Source: a virus. From it: 32,827 bases of DNA. The notes beneath the pieces are model-generated. The model was given only the letters and a program-made list of their open reading frames with translations, ran no database searches and was not told the DNA's origin. Positions 1 to 8,482 of this stretch are shown one piece after another. A program made the translations under genes and the position numbers. The stretch's first letter is position 1; every line of letters begins with the position of its first letter. Location of the stretch: positions 1-32,827 of the IMG/VR virus record IMGVR_UViG_3300019776_000654; one strand, 5' to 3'.

Positions 1-576
1 AATGAGGCAATGAATCGTTTAGATGACTCAATTGCTCGTCAATATACTGATTTAAGCCAAGCGGCTATTCAGACCAGCGAAGGTGTTAGACAACAAAGAT
101 TTAACGAAATAGCGACCCTACTAGGACGTTCCCAAGTTCAAACTGGCTCTTCATTCCAGCAATATCAACCGCAATTTAGTGGTCTAGATTTGTTTGGAGC
201 TGAGCAACAAGGACTAAATCGCCAATTCCAACAAAGCGCATTATCTCAACAATTAAAAGCGCAAGGCCAAGCTTCTAGATTGTCTGCGCTAGGTACATTA
301 GGCTCTGCCGGTATCCAAGGAGCCTCGACATATTTTTCCACAAAGAAATCCGATCGTAACCTAAAAGAAAACATAAAAAGAGTGGGAACCTCTGAAAAAG
401 GTCTTGCCATTTATGAATTTGAGTACAAAAATAAAGACTTAGGTGATGGAGTTTACGAAGGTGTGATGGCGCAAGATTTGCTAGAAAGCAATCCTGATGC
501 CGTAATATCAGACAGCAGTGGAATCCTCAGCGTTGATTATTCAAAAATTGATGTTGAATTTAGGAGGATTCGCTAA
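1..576 (+). CDS. Tail protein C-terminus with S74-type chaperone domain (5' truncated by window)
   Basis: The reading frame is open from the first base, so the ATG at position 10 is probably internal and the gene begins outside the window. The visible part is glutamine- and serine-rich with an extended, repetitive look. It ends in a segment starting SDRNLKENI and continuing through YEFEYKNKD and GVMAQDLLE, which is the signature of the peptidase S74 / intramolecular chaperone domain found at the ends of phage tail fibres and related virion proteins. In podoviruses this type of protein sits just before the internal virion proteins, as it does here. The stop codon overlaps the next ATG (TAATG), and AGGAGG just before the junction serves the next gene. 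The S74 domain call is firm; the precise virion role is inferred from position. Confidence 0.75.
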   Translation, partial: NEAMNRLDDSIARQYTDLSQAAIQTSEGVRQQRFNEIATLLGRSQVQTGSSFQQYQPQFSGLDLFGAEQQGLNRQFQQSALSQQLKAQGQASRLSALGTLGSAGIQGASTYFSTKKSDRNLKENIKRVGTSEKGLAIYEFEYKNKDLGDGVYEGVMAQDLLESNPDAVISDSSGILSVDYSKIDVEFRRIR

Positions 577-1568
577 TGGCTGTTGATAGAAGGATACTTG
601 CTCAAGCTCTAACTCAAGGACAACAGACCTCTGAAATGGCTCTTGACCCCTCTAACTTCGGAGGTGGAAGAGCTGGAAACGTTGGCCTTGCTGCACAACT
701 CGCAACCGCTGGCATTGGCGCATTCACGCAATATAGAGCGCAAAAGGAACTACAAGAACAAGAACTGTCTTCTCAACAGCAATTCTCAAAACAATTTCCT
801 CACCTAGCTGACATTGCCTCAACTCTTTCTCCAGAGACTCGCCAAGCTTATACTGTGGAAGTTTTAAAAAACAGTCTTAAATCTGCTGAACCAATGAGTC
901 CAGTTGCGAAACTAACTGCTGACTATAAGGCTGGATTGATTGACGAACCTACTTATCAAGCATCTCTCAAGAAAGAAACATCTTCTGGCCCTCAAACTGT
1001 GGTAAATGTTGGAGAGCAACAAAACTTTAAAAATGCTACTCAACTTCGTGGTGAATATGCTGACAAGAGTAAATATTTTGTTGGTGTTAAAGAAGGCTAT
1101 GAGAAAGTAGCTGAATCTTTAAAAGATCCATCACCTGCTGGCGACATTGCTGCTATTTTCGGCTTTGTTAAGGCGCAAGACCCAACCTCAACAGTGAGAG
1201 AAGGTGAATTTGCTATTGCAGAAAACGCGAAACCACTCCTTGAGAAATATGGCCTACAACAATATAAAAATGTTTGGGAAGGTAAGCGTTTAACACCTTC
1301 TCAAAGAGCTGACTTCTTAGCTAGAACATCTAAATTATACGAACGAGCTGCCAAATCGCAAGAAAAACTGGCTGGACAATATACGTCAATCGCAAAAAGG
1401 AACCAACTAAATCCACAAGATGTTATTGTTGATTTTTCAACCAGCATTGAAAATACCCCATCCTCTGAACAAGCGCCAACGGCTGCAAAACAACCAGCTC
1501 AACAATTCTCAAGAGAAGAAGCCCTTGCAGAACTAGGAAGAAGAAAAAAAGCGGGGTTAATTAAATAA
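576..1568 (+). CDS. Putative internal virion / DNA ejection protein
   Basis: This is a 330-residue soluble protein rich in Gln, Ala and Lys. Residues about 40-60 are small and hydrophobic (GNVGLAAQLATAGIGAF), followed by a charged helical body. A central segment with DPTSTVREGEFA matches a stretch seen in podoviral internal virion proteins. The end is lysine-rich (GRRKKAGLIK). The start is set by AGGAGG seven bases upstream and the TAATG overlap with the preceding gene; its own stop overlaps the next ATG in the same way. Its place between an S74-type tail protein and a larger ejection-like protein suggests one of the proteins released with the genome during infection. The family is recognised only in outline. 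Confidence 0.6.
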   Translation: MAVDRRILAQALTQGQQTSEMALDPSNFGGGRAGNVGLAAQLATAGIGAFTQYRAQKELQEQELSSQQQFSKQFPHLADIASTLSPETRQAYTVEVLKNSLKSAEPMSPVAKLTADYKAGLIDEPTYQASLKKETSSGPQTVVNVGEQQNFKNATQLRGEYADKSKYFVGVKEGYEKVAESLKDPSPAGDIAAIFGFVKAQDPTSTVREGEFAIAENAKPLLEKYGLQQYKNVWEGKRLTPSQRADFLARTSKLYERAAKSQEKLAGQYTSIAKRNQLNPQDVIVDFSTSIENTPSSEQAPTAAKQPAQQFSREEALAELGRRKKAGLIK

Positions 1569-3658
1569 TGTCAATTCAAAATCTTTCAGATCAAGAATTA
1601 CTTAGTTTAATCGGAAATCAACAAGAATCTGCTGCGCCTCAAGGAATCCAATCTTTAAGCGATGAAGAATTGATGAAACTCATTGGCGACCAAACAGCAC
1701 CAACTCAATCTAATTTACCGCAAGAATCTTTCCAACAGGCTAACCGCAGAAGAGTTGGGCAATTTGCTGAAGGTATCAAGCAAGGGCTAGGGAATGTCGC
1801 AATAGGTGGCGTTCAAGCTGCAACTGATGTTGGAGAAAAAGCCGCTCAATTAATCGAAAAGCTTTACTTTGGCGACAATCTTCAAATGAATACTTTTGGA
1901 AATCGTCTGGCCGAGCAGGTAAGACAAAGAAAGGCTGAGCAAGCCCAACTTCCTACTGCTGAAAGAGCTGGAATTTTTGTTGGTGAGACCGCCCCTTTCA
2001 TAACTGGCGGTGCAACTACAGGCGCAAAAGTAGCTGCTGCAACTGGCTCAAAAATAGCTGGTTTGGCTGCTGGTAGTGTTGTAAGTGGTGGTGAAATGTC
2101 TTTCCTATCTCCGCGAGAACAAGCTGGTTTAGAAAACAGAGCCATAGAAACAGTGAAGGACGCAGGAACTGGTGCGGCTTTTGGTGTTGGGCTTGGCGTT
2201 GGTGCAAAAGTAGTTGGTGGAGTTGCAAAAGGCGTTAAAGGATTATTTACCGCTAAAACCGCGGAAGATGTTCTTGCTGCTCGCTTACCAAAAGAACAAA
2301 CTGCACAACTGCTAGAGCAATTAAAAACTGCTACTCCTGATAATCCGGTCTTACTTCCTGATATTGCTGGTGATTCAGTAAAAGGTTTAACTCGTTCTGT
2401 CGCTAAGCTTCCAGTGGCAAGAGATATTGTAACTGATACCTTAGAAAATAGAAGTAAGGCCGCAGTTTCAAGAGTTTCTGATTATTTGGCAAAAGATATT
2501 TCACCAGTAGATAACTATTTTGGCAATTTAGCTGATTTATCAAAGGCTAGAAGTGAAGTTTCTAAACCTCTTTATGATAAAGTGAAAGGCGCAACCCTTC
2601 CAACAAAAGGAAATGAGGAGCTTCTATCTAAAATCGCTCCCGAATTAAAAACAGTCAGAAACGATTTTAGACTTTCACCAGAAGAAGCGCCCGATAATTC
2701 TTTTACCCTTCTTCATCACGTCAAAGAAAGTCTTTATGACAAAGCGCAAGTCTTAAAAAGACAAGGTGCAAATGCTCAGGCTAGAGTTTATGATAATCTA
2801 AGAACTGAATTAACAAAAAAGATGGGTGAGGTAAGCCCTGACTACAAAAAAGCCAATGAAGTTTTTGGTGGATTTAGTCAATTACAAGGAGCACAAGAAA
2901 AGGGTTTAGGTTTCTCAAAACTACGCCCAGAAGAGATCAGGCGTGAAATGCTTGGCATGAATGCAGGTGAAAGAGATGCTTATAGAATCGGAGTAAGAGA
3001 AGACCTACAAAAGGTCGTTTCTTCAACTGCTGATGGAGCTGACCCAGCAAAAAGAATCTTTGGCAATGAATTTAAAAGAGAACAACTTCGCGCTGTTTTT
3101 GGTAATGAAACTAAATTTAAGGAGTTTGAAGAAAAACTAGCGACTGAAATTAGGGCAGCCGACACTAAAGCAAAAGTTTTGGGTGGCTCAAGAAGCGATT
3201 ATAATATGGCTGGTGACGATGAATTCTTAAATAAAGTCGTGCAAGGCGGATTCACTGTAGCAAAAAGCAAAGTAAATCCTCTTTATCTTGCAGAAGCAAC
3301 CTATAATGCAATTAGTAACAAATTCGCAGGTATAAATAAGCGAAATGCTGAGGAAATCGCTAGGTCTTTAGTTGATAGGGGGCAAACCATCAAAACCTTA
3401 GAAAACATCATACAACGCGAGAAAAACCCTATTCAAAAGAGAATTGCTTTAGAAGCTAAAGATTTTATCACCTCTAATCTTCTAATAAAATCATCTATGG
3501 GCGGAAATAATGAGGCTCAAGCCCAAGATTTCCAAGGAATGAGTGAAGAACAAATAAGACAACAACTAATGCAGCGTCAGGAAAAAGAACCTATATTAAT
3601 GCAAGGCATTGATGTTAATTCTGAGGCTAAAAAAATTAAAAATCGTTATTCAAGATAG
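1568..3658 (+). CDS. Large internal virion / DNA ejection protein with membrane-active segment
   Basis: This 696-residue protein opens with two copies of a short repeat (LSDQELLSLIGNQ near residue 6 and LSDEELMKLIGDQ near 31), common in phage virion proteins as an assembly or partner-binding motif. Residues about 130-220 form a long Gly/Ala/Val-rich segment (for example AFGVGLGVGAKVVGG), typical of ejection proteins that insert into the host envelope. The rest is charged and helical, with an acidic Gln-rich tail. I see no catalytic motif for a transglycosylase or protease. It overlaps the preceding gene by one base and is followed two bases later by the tail fibre gene, so it belongs to the late structural operon. 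Function is inferred from composition and position. Confidence 0.6.
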   Translation: MSIQNLSDQELLSLIGNQQESAAPQGIQSLSDEELMKLIGDQTAPTQSNLPQESFQQANRRRVGQFAEGIKQGLGNVAIGGVQAATDVGEKAAQLIEKLYFGDNLQMNTFGNRLAEQVRQRKAEQAQLPTAERAGIFVGETAPFITGGATTGAKVAAATGSKIAGLAAGSVVSGGEMSFLSPREQAGLENRAIETVKDAGTGAAFGVGLGVGAKVVGGVAKGVKGLFTAKTAEDVLAARLPKEQTAQLLEQLKTATPDNPVLLPDIAGDSVKGLTRSVAKLPVARDIVTDTLENRSKAAVSRVSDYLAKDISPVDNYFGNLADLSKARSEVSKPLYDKVKGATLPTKGNEELLSKIAPELKTVRNDFRLSPEEAPDNSFTLLHHVKESLYDKAQVLKRQGANAQARVYDNLRTELTKKMGEVSPDYKKANEVFGGFSQLQGAQEKGLGFSKLRPEEIRREMLGMNAGERDAYRIGVREDLQKVVSSTADGADPAKRIFGNEFKREQLRAVFGNETKFKEFEEKLATEIRAADTKAKVLGGSRSDYNMAGDDEFLNKVVQGGFTVAKSKVNPLYLAEATYNAISNKFAGINKRNAEEIARSLVDRGQTIKTLENIIQREKNPIQKRIALEAKDFITSNLLIKSSMGGNNEAQAQDFQGMSEEQIRQQLMQRQEKEPILMQGIDVNSEAKKIKNRYSR

Positions 3659-3660
3659 TT

Positions 3661-5154
3661 ATGGCATTCAACGGCACTGGTACATTTGTAAGACTCTATA
3701 ATTGGGTTACAGATAAAGGTAATTCAATTCCAATCACCGCTTCTCGTATGGATGCGGAAATGGACGGAATGGCTACTGGTCTTTCTAATTGTATCACAAA
3801 AGACGGTCAAACCATTGTTACCGATAATATCCCAATGTATAGTAACAAATTCACTGGGTTGGCAACCGGAAACGCAAGGACAGATTCTATTTCATTAAAT
3901 CAGGTACAGGATAACCAGTTTTTAGACGCTGGAACAACAGGCGGATCGGCCGATGCTTATACAATCACGCTTTCGCCAGTGATTACGGCCTATGCTTCCA
4001 CAATGCGCTTTACCGCTAAGATTCATGCTGTTAATACTACTACAACACCTTATATCCAATTTAATAGCATTGCGACTCCAGCTAGTAACGCGGTTGTAAA
4101 GAAATTAGATTTATCTGGTAATGAAATAGCAGTTGAAGCATCTGATTTGTTAGGTGTCCATGAGTTTAAAAGAAACTCTGCAAATGATGCTTGGATTGTT
4201 TTAGATCCTAAAAAGCCTTATTTTAATAGTAATAATATTACTTACAGTGGATTAATTTTTAGAAATGTCCTGATCAATGGTGCAATGGCAGTTGACCAAA
4301 GAAATGCTGGCGCTGCTCGAACAATAACTGCTGCCGCCGCATTAGCTTATACTGTTGATAGATGGTATGCTTATTGCACAGGCGCGAATGTGACTGGTCA
4401 GAAAGTGGCTGGTACCGCTCCGAATCAATCTAATTATAGATTTACTGGCGCGGCTTCTGTTACCAAGATTGGCTTTGCTCAAAGAATTGAGGCGGCAGAA
4501 AGCCAGCATTTAGCGGGCAATACTGCCGTTCTCTCTGTTGATTTGGCTAATTCGTTACTAACAACTGTTACATGGACTGCTTGGTATGCCAACAGCTCTG
4601 ATACTTTCGGAACGCTCGCCTCGCCGACTAGAACACAAATTGCGACTGGAACTTTCACAGTAAGTTCAACACTCACTAGGTTCAGCACCTCAATCTCGAT
4701 TCCTTCCGCTGCGACAACAGGAATAGAAATTGAGTTTAGTGTTGGAGCTCAAACGTCTGGAACTTTCACAATTGGAAGGGCTCAACTAGAACTAGGAAGC
4801 GTTGCCACCACTTTTGATTATAGATCAATTACACAAGAGATATTACAATGCAGAAGATACGCTCGCACTATAGGAGCTGGTTTACCTGCTCAAGTGTACG
4901 CCACTAACACAGGAGTCACCTATAAAATGAATTTCGAACATCCAATGAGGGTTAGTCCTAGTATTACTTTAACTACTCAACCTAATATTGAAGTGCCGGG
5001 GAACTATACTTCGGTCGCAGTAGGCGCCACATTAGTTTCTAGCAATTTATCAGCTAATGGCTTTGTTGTTTCTTATAATGGTTTTGCTAGTGTAACTAAC
5101 AAGGATTCCGGTCATAGCACTTATGATTTTGCTCTCTTGAGTTCGGAATTATAA
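3661..5154 (+). CDS. Tail fibre / receptor-binding protein
   Basis: The 497-residue product begins with a well-known virion-attachment module (FNGTGTFVRLYNWVTDKG, then RMDAEMDGMATGLSNCITKDG) found at the N-terminus of many phage tail fibres and spikes. From about residue 200 it carries a beta-rich carbohydrate-binding-type module, starting LINGAMAVDQRNAG, with VDRWYAY and a later QCRRYAR. That module recurs at receptor-binding ends of fibres from otherwise different phages. This arrangement of conserved anchor plus exchangeable binding end implies host recognition at the tail tip. No depolymerase active site is evident. The gene starts two bases after the upstream stop. The small genes that follow probably encode fibre accessory proteins. 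Confidence is high for a fibre, lower for the exact receptor chemistry. Confidence 0.82.
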   Translation: MAFNGTGTFVRLYNWVTDKGNSIPITASRMDAEMDGMATGLSNCITKDGQTIVTDNIPMYSNKFTGLATGNARTDSISLNQVQDNQFLDAGTTGGSADAYTITLSPVITAYASTMRFTAKIHAVNTTTTPYIQFNSIATPASNAVVKKLDLSGNEIAVEASDLLGVHEFKRNSANDAWIVLDPKKPYFNSNNITYSGLIFRNVLINGAMAVDQRNAGAARTITAAAALAYTVDRWYAYCTGANVTGQKVAGTAPNQSNYRFTGAASVTKIGFAQRIEAAESQHLAGNTAVLSVDLANSLLTTVTWTAWYANSSDTFGTLASPTRTQIATGTFTVSSTLTRFSTSISIPSAATTGIEIEFSVGAQTSGTFTIGRAQLELGSVATTFDYRSITQEILQCRRYARTIGAGLPAQVYATNTGVTYKMNFEHPMRVSPSITLTTQPNIEVPGNYTSVAVGATLVSSNLSANGFVVSYNGFASVTNKDSGHSTYDFALLSSEL

Positions 5155-5170
5155 TTAAAAAAGGTATTAT

Positions 5171-5689
5171 ATGGAAATAATAAAAGCAAAAAAGATTAAA
5201 GGCGGCTACGTGGTTAACGATAATGTAGGAGTCTCAGACGATAATATTGATGTTCAAAATTGGATTTCCAGTGGCGGAATAGTAGAACCGGAATTTACTG
5301 ATCTAGAATTGATAAATAACGCCAAAGAGAAGAAGAGAAAAGAAATAAAAGCTTTAAGAGATAAAAGGCTTTTAGATCCAACGCCTAGGACTTTATCTAA
5401 CGGTGGATTGAACAGACAATTTAATCTTAAAAGCGGTGATTTACTAATGTTTAATACAATAATCACTGTCCTTTCTCAAGCGCAAGGATCAACTAGGTCT
5501 TGGGAGGCCGCTGACGGTATCCGCTATGAGTTAGATATAAACGATTACAAATCTCTAGTAAATCACCTGATTCTGAGAGATGAGCAGGAATATTCTCAAG
5601 CAAGACTTAAGATAGATGTATTAAATAGCCTGAATACGTTGCAAGAGGTAGAGGCTTTTGATATTAACCAAATCATAGTTAGTAATTAA
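5171..5689 (+). CDS. DUF4376-like tail fibre accessory protein
   Basis: This 172-residue protein has a short variable N-terminus, a basic helix (NAKEKKRKEIKALRDKRLL, around residues 51-70) and a C-terminal part with SWEAADGIRYELDINDYK. That pattern resembles the DUF4376 proteins commonly encoded right after phage tail fibre genes, where they are thought to be fibre tip or assembly proteins. It follows the fibre gene by 16 bases. An AAGG ribosome-binding site lies seven bases before the ATG. No enzyme motif is visible. The assignment rests on the DUF-like pattern and location. Confidence 0.55.
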   Translation: MEIIKAKKIKGGYVVNDNVGVSDDNIDVQNWISSGGIVEPEFTDLELINNAKEKKRKEIKALRDKRLLDPTPRTLSNGGLNRQFNLKSGDLLMFNTIITVLSQAQGSTRSWEAADGIRYELDINDYKSLVNHLILRDEQEYSQARLKIDVLNSLNTLQEVEAFDINQIIVSN

Positions 5690-5707
5690 CCTTAAACTTT
5701 TAATAAA

Positions 5708-6040
5708 ATGAATACTTATATTTCAGTCGATTTGACAGGAACTACAACTTCAGAAATAAACCTACTAGGAGGCGTACTAGTTGGTATTATTACTCCAGCA
5801 AGCATAGCTTCCACAAATATAAAAATTTCGACCGCAAGAGCAGCTGGCGAGACTCATGTCAACGCCTATGATGGAATTGGAAAATATGGCGCTGTCGGTG
5901 ATTTTAACCCGACTATTGCCTCTAGTAAATACATTCCGGTTCCCCCTGAATTTACCTGTGGTATGAGTGTTGCTAAATTAATTCTCGGATCTTCCGAAAC
6001 ATCTAAAACTTTTATTATCGTTGTTAGAGATATTGCATAA
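5708..6040 (+). CDS. Small beta-rich virion protein
   Basis: A 110-residue product of alternating polar and hydrophobic residues with few charges. It runs VDLTGTTTSEINLLGG, then VGIITPASIASTNIKIS, then YIPVPPEFTCGMSVAKLIL. The pattern of an opening strand, a statement of a measured-like region and a Pro-rich loop before KLIL is familiar from small beta-sandwich structural proteins encoded near phage fibres. The stop shares a base with the next gene's ATG (TAATG), so the two are likely translated together. I see no Shine-Dalgarno sequence; the leader is A/T-rich. Specific function unknown. Confidence 0.45.
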   Translation: MNTYISVDLTGTTTSEINLLGGVLVGIITPASIASTNIKISTARAAGETHVNAYDGIGKYGAVGDFNPTIASSKYIPVPPEFTCGMSVAKLILGSSETSKTFIIVVRDIA

Positions 6041-6735
6041 TGCTTATTCTTTTTGATAAAACTCAATTTAGACCTACAATTTATAGGTCTAATCTAGTTA
6101 TATGGTTAGACGGATCAGACCCAACAGGAAATGGCATTCTTCCTGCTAATGGAAGCGCTCTTGGGACTTGGGTTGATAAATCTGGACTAGGTCGTAATGC
6201 AACTCAAGGTACCGGCATTTCTCAACCAACTTTCCGAGCATCGGTTAAGAATGGGAGAGGAGTTATTAGATTTGACGGCACCAATGATAATATGACCACT
6301 GGAACCTTTAGCTCTACAATTGCAGTCCCATATACTCAATTTGTAGTTTTTAAGACTAGCGTTTACAAGGCATTTAATGTTGTTTTGGGTGATGTGACGA
6401 CATTAAGTGCTATGGGTGTTCACGGCGATTCAACTAAAATGTATCTATTCAACGGCGCTGTTGCAGATGTCGGGATTACCAACACTTCATTCAATTTGCT
6501 CTACACTAAATGGAACGGAGTAAACACGGAAATTGCTGTCAATGGAGGAGCTACTTCTACCGTCAATTCTGGCACTACCAGAACAAGCCTAAGCGGTCTT
6601 AGAATAGGCTCAAACTCTGATTTAAGCAATCCTATCAATGGAGACATTGCAGAAATTATAATCTACTCTGGTACTTTAAGCGCGAGTGAAATTTCTATGG
6701 TTACTAAGTATCTAAAAAACAAGTGGGGTGTATGA
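6040..6735 (+). CDS. LamG-like (concanavalin-type) lectin-fold virion protein
   Basis: The 231-residue protein shows the hallmarks of a LamG / concanavalin-like jelly roll: NLVIWLDGSDP near the start, WVDKSGLGRNATQG, then RGVIRFDGTNDNM, a run of beta strands, and the closing GDIAEIIIYSGTLSASEI followed by a short helix ending KYLKNKWGV. This fold commonly binds sugars. In phages it occurs on fibres or fibre-associated proteins, fitting its position after the tail fibre. The stop codon overlaps the next start (ATGA). It could help the phage bind surface glycans or stabilise the fibre; there are no residues suggesting hydrolysis. Confidence 0.72.
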   Translation: MLILFDKTQFRPTIYRSNLVIWLDGSDPTGNGILPANGSALGTWVDKSGLGRNATQGTGISQPTFRASVKNGRGVIRFDGTNDNMTTGTFSSTIAVPYTQFVVFKTSVYKAFNVVLGDVTTLSAMGVHGDSTKMYLFNGAVADVGITNTSFNLLYTKWNGVNTEIAVNGGATSTVNSGTTRTSLSGLRIGSNSDLSNPINGDIAEIIIYSGTLSASEISMVTKYLKNKWGV

Positions 6736-7040
6736 CACAGATATTTTACATTAAACATAATTCCCTTCAGGAATGCAAAGAATTTGATAAAATCATTTAC
6801 GATTCAATTGTTGAAAAAGACGGACATTTCCTTTTTCCTTTCCAAGAAGGAACGACTTGTTACACTGAATGCAAACCATCAATAGACAATCCTTCAGAAT
6901 TTGTTTGTCAAATTGATACTAAAATAATTGAATTATCAGCGACAATACCGTCTTTAGAACAAGCTCTTGTCGATAAAAAGACTGAAGAAGAAGCAATAAA
7001 CTTAGGATGGATTCCTGCACCACAAATTTATCAAATTTAA
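6732..7040 (+). CDS. Hypothetical small protein after the LamG gene
   Basis: The product is 102 residues if translation starts at the ATG that overlaps the preceding stop (ATGA at 6732). An ATG nine bases further upstream in the same frame is less attractive because it lies inside the LamG gene. The sequence (TQIFYIKHNSLQECKEFD...) has four cysteines and a mixed helix/strand pattern, with a helical Glu/Lys-rich C-terminal half. I do not recognise the family. Its position between fibre-associated and lysis genes leaves either a structural or a lysis-linked role possible. Confidence 0.5.
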   Translation: MTQIFYIKHNSLQECKEFDKIIYDSIVEKDGHFLFPFQEGTTCYTECKPSIDNPSEFVCQIDTKIIELSATIPSLEQALVDKKTEEEAINLGWIPAPQIYQI

Positions 7041-7050
7041 TCTATTTTTT

Positions 7051-7380
7051 ATGGACTGGCAAACTGTAGCATCAATAGTGGGAATTGCGGCAATCATGAT
7101 CTCAGGGGCAAACTGGGTGATTCTGATGATCGCGCGAGGATTCTGGAATCTGGTTATAAAGAAACTAGAGGAAAGACTTGCTAAACTAGAAAAAGCAGAG
7201 GAAAAGAACGAAGCTTTCAGACATAAGCATGAGGCAAGCGTTAAATCATTATTGGCACTGCTTGAAACTTTCAAAACCGATCTTGATAAAAGACTTGACG
7301 GATTCGAAAAACTCCTATTGTCTAGATTGGATACAGCCATGTTAAAACAACAAATTGAAAATAATCGTGATAAAAATTAA
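7051..7380 (+). CDS. Membrane-anchored coiled-coil protein, possible lysis-cassette member
   Basis: A 109-residue protein with one N-terminal membrane segment (about residues 5-27, IVGIAAIMISGANWVILMIA) and a long charged amphipathic helix (WNLVIKKLEERLAKLEKAEEK onward) that should form a coiled coil. This topology is seen in phage holin-like or antiholin-like proteins and in DUF2730-type lysis-region proteins. It lies directly upstream of a second membrane protein and a spanin pair, which supports a place in the lysis cassette. One membrane segment plus a long coiled coil is not a classical holin, so it may be an accessory protein. Confidence 0.55.
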   Translation: MDWQTVASIVGIAAIMISGANWVILMIARGFWNLVIKKLEERLAKLEKAEEKNEAFRHKHEASVKSLLALLETFKTDLDKRLDGFEKLLLSRLDTAMLKQQIENNRDKN

Positions 7381-7387
7381 TCAATTA

Positions 7388-7639
7388 ATGTTTCCCGATG
7401 TGGAAACATTATCAAAAAAAGATTCCGATATTTCAACTAAACGCTATGCTGATTTAAGAATCATCAATCATCTAATCTGGATGAGTTGGATTTCATTGAT
7501 TGCTTTAATTCGCGCTAAAGAATGGCATTATATAACTTGCCATCTAGGAATCATTGGAGGCTTTGCCTTCCTACGTGGCGCACTTGCCCTTGACTTACTA
7601 AAAAATATTGTTGCAAATAAAAATGATAAATCTAATTAA
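7388..7639 (+). CDS. Small two-segment membrane protein, candidate holin
   Basis: I place the start at the ATG at 7388, giving 83 residues; an in-frame TTG at 7355 would overlap the upstream gene. After a polar N-terminal stretch the protein has two hydrophobic stretches separated by a basic/aromatic loop: around IINHLIWMSWISLIALI, then HLGIIGGFAFLRGALALDLL. A small protein with two membrane spans, just before an Rz/Rz1-like pair, is the typical position and topology of a class II holin, which would open the inner membrane at lysis time. It overlaps the next gene by 17 bases. The call is based on topology and context, not sequence family. Confidence 0.5.
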   Translation: MFPDVETLSKKDSDISTKRYADLRIINHLIWMSWISLIALIRAKEWHYITCHLGIIGGFAFLRGALALDLLKNIVANKNDKSN

Positions 7640-7811
7640 TTTCTTGAAGAAATTTATTTCTTTCATTCCATTTATTATAGGAATGTTTGTTGGTGTTAGA
7701 GCCGTAAAAAATAATCAAGCAAGGGGAACTATAAAGAATGTTGAAATTGCCCGCAAAATTGAGCAAGAAAATGATAAGCTTACTCGTGATGAGCTTATTG
7801 ATAAGCTGTAA
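7623..7811 (+). CDS. Rz-like inner-membrane spanin subunit
   Basis: Starting at the ATG at 7623 the protein is 62 residues: an N-terminal membrane anchor (FLKKFISFIPFIIGMFVGV) followed by a charged helical periplasmic part (NNQARGTIKNVEIARKIEQ and on). This N-in, helix-out plan is that of an i-spanin. The strongest evidence is architectural: a second frame inside its 3' half encodes a lipoprotein, as in Rz/Rz1 pairs. It is shorter than lambda Rz, so the periplasmic helix would have to pair with its partner to span the envelope. Spanins fuse inner and outer membranes in the last step of Gram-negative lysis. Confidence 0.62.
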   Translation: MINLINFLKKFISFIPFIIGMFVGVRAVKNNQARGTIKNVEIARKIEQENDKLTRDELIDKL

Positions 7812-7953
7812 AACACCAGATAGTTGCCTGATATTTAAGAAGATACCTGTTTCAGAAAGAAACAAAGCTGCACTAAAAGCTTCACAAGTTGACAAAGAGT
7901 TTATAAAAGGGGTTGCCGACCATAACGAAACTTACTCTAAAATATGCAAATAG
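7738..7953 (+). CDS. Rz1-like outer-membrane spanin lipoprotein
   Basis: This 71-residue product starts with a lysine-containing n-region and a hydrophobic core (MISLLVMSLLIS) ending at Cys24, a credible lipobox (LLIS-C), so it should be lipidated and sent to the outer membrane. The mature part ends HNETYSKICK, a C-terminus resembling small phage o-spanins. Its first 74 bases overlap the Rz-like gene in another frame, the classic embedded arrangement. An alternative start at the ATG at 7771 would lack the positive n-region; I prefer 7738. The end overlaps the next gene by ten bases. Confidence 0.66.
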   Translation: MLKLPAKLSKKMISLLVMSLLISCKTPDSCLIFKKIPVSERNKAALKASQVDKEFIKGVADHNETYSKICK

Positions 7954-8459
7954 AACCAGTAGCTAAATTATTTCTTAAAAGAAAATATTATCCAGAAGCA
8001 ACTATTGGGAGAATCGAAACTTCGGATGGTAAACCGATTATAGCGACATTAGAACGCAAGAATGCTAATAATTTAAAGGATGATCCAAGAACGCAGCAAA
8101 ATGAGTCTTCTTGTATCCCAGAGGGAACTTATCTTTGCAAATGGACAAGAAGCAATCGTTTCTCAAATCTTGCGAAAAAACGCTTGGATGAAAAGTATTC
8201 AGAAGATAAGGATGCTGTTTGGTTTTATGAACTTATTGATGTAAAAGATAGAGCTGGAATTAGAATCCACCCTGCAAATTGGGTGCATGAATTACATGGC
8301 TGCATTGCTCCAGCAGCAACAGTGTTAGATTTAAACCCGAAACAAGAAAACAAAAATGTCAATGATAGGCGCTGGTATGCTTCCCAATCTCGCGATGCCC
8401 ATAAAAAATTGATAGATTTTACTCAAAAGAAAGACTTTATGCTTGTAATAACTAAGTAA
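7944..8459 (+). CDS. DUF5675 family protein, candidate lysis enzyme
   Basis: The 171-residue protein matches the DUF5675 layout: a short N-terminal strand region with IGRIETSDGKPIIATLERK, a CIPEGTYLC motif (around residues 57-65), DRAGIRIHPANWVHELHGCIAP around 102-123, and a C-terminal segment beginning with Ser and ending in a helix. DUF5675 proteins are common in phages and often lie in lysis regions; the HP...HGCI motif resembles the His/Cys active-site motif of L,D-transpeptidases, though catalysis is not proven. No classical lysozyme, amidase or transglycosylase occurs elsewhere in the window, so this may be the wall-active protein. It overlaps the spanin gene by ten bases. Confidence 0.72.
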   Translation: MQIEPVAKLFLKRKYYPEATIGRIETSDGKPIIATLERKNANNLKDDPRTQQNESSCIPEGTYLCKWTRSNRFSNLAKKRLDEKYSEDKDAVWFYELIDVKDRAGIRIHPANWVHELHGCIAPAATVLDLNPKQENKNVNDRRWYASQSRDAHKKLIDFTQKKDFMLVITK

Positions 8460-8482
8460 ATATTTAACCAACCATTCTTAAA

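Noticed and set aside
1882-2228. Two minus-strand frames opposite the large ejection protein
   Set aside because: Low-complexity mirror images of a Gly/Ala-rich coding stretch.
3661-5154. Diversity-generating retroelement target at the fibre C-terminus
   Set aside because: No reverse transcriptase and no template repeat is visible in the window.
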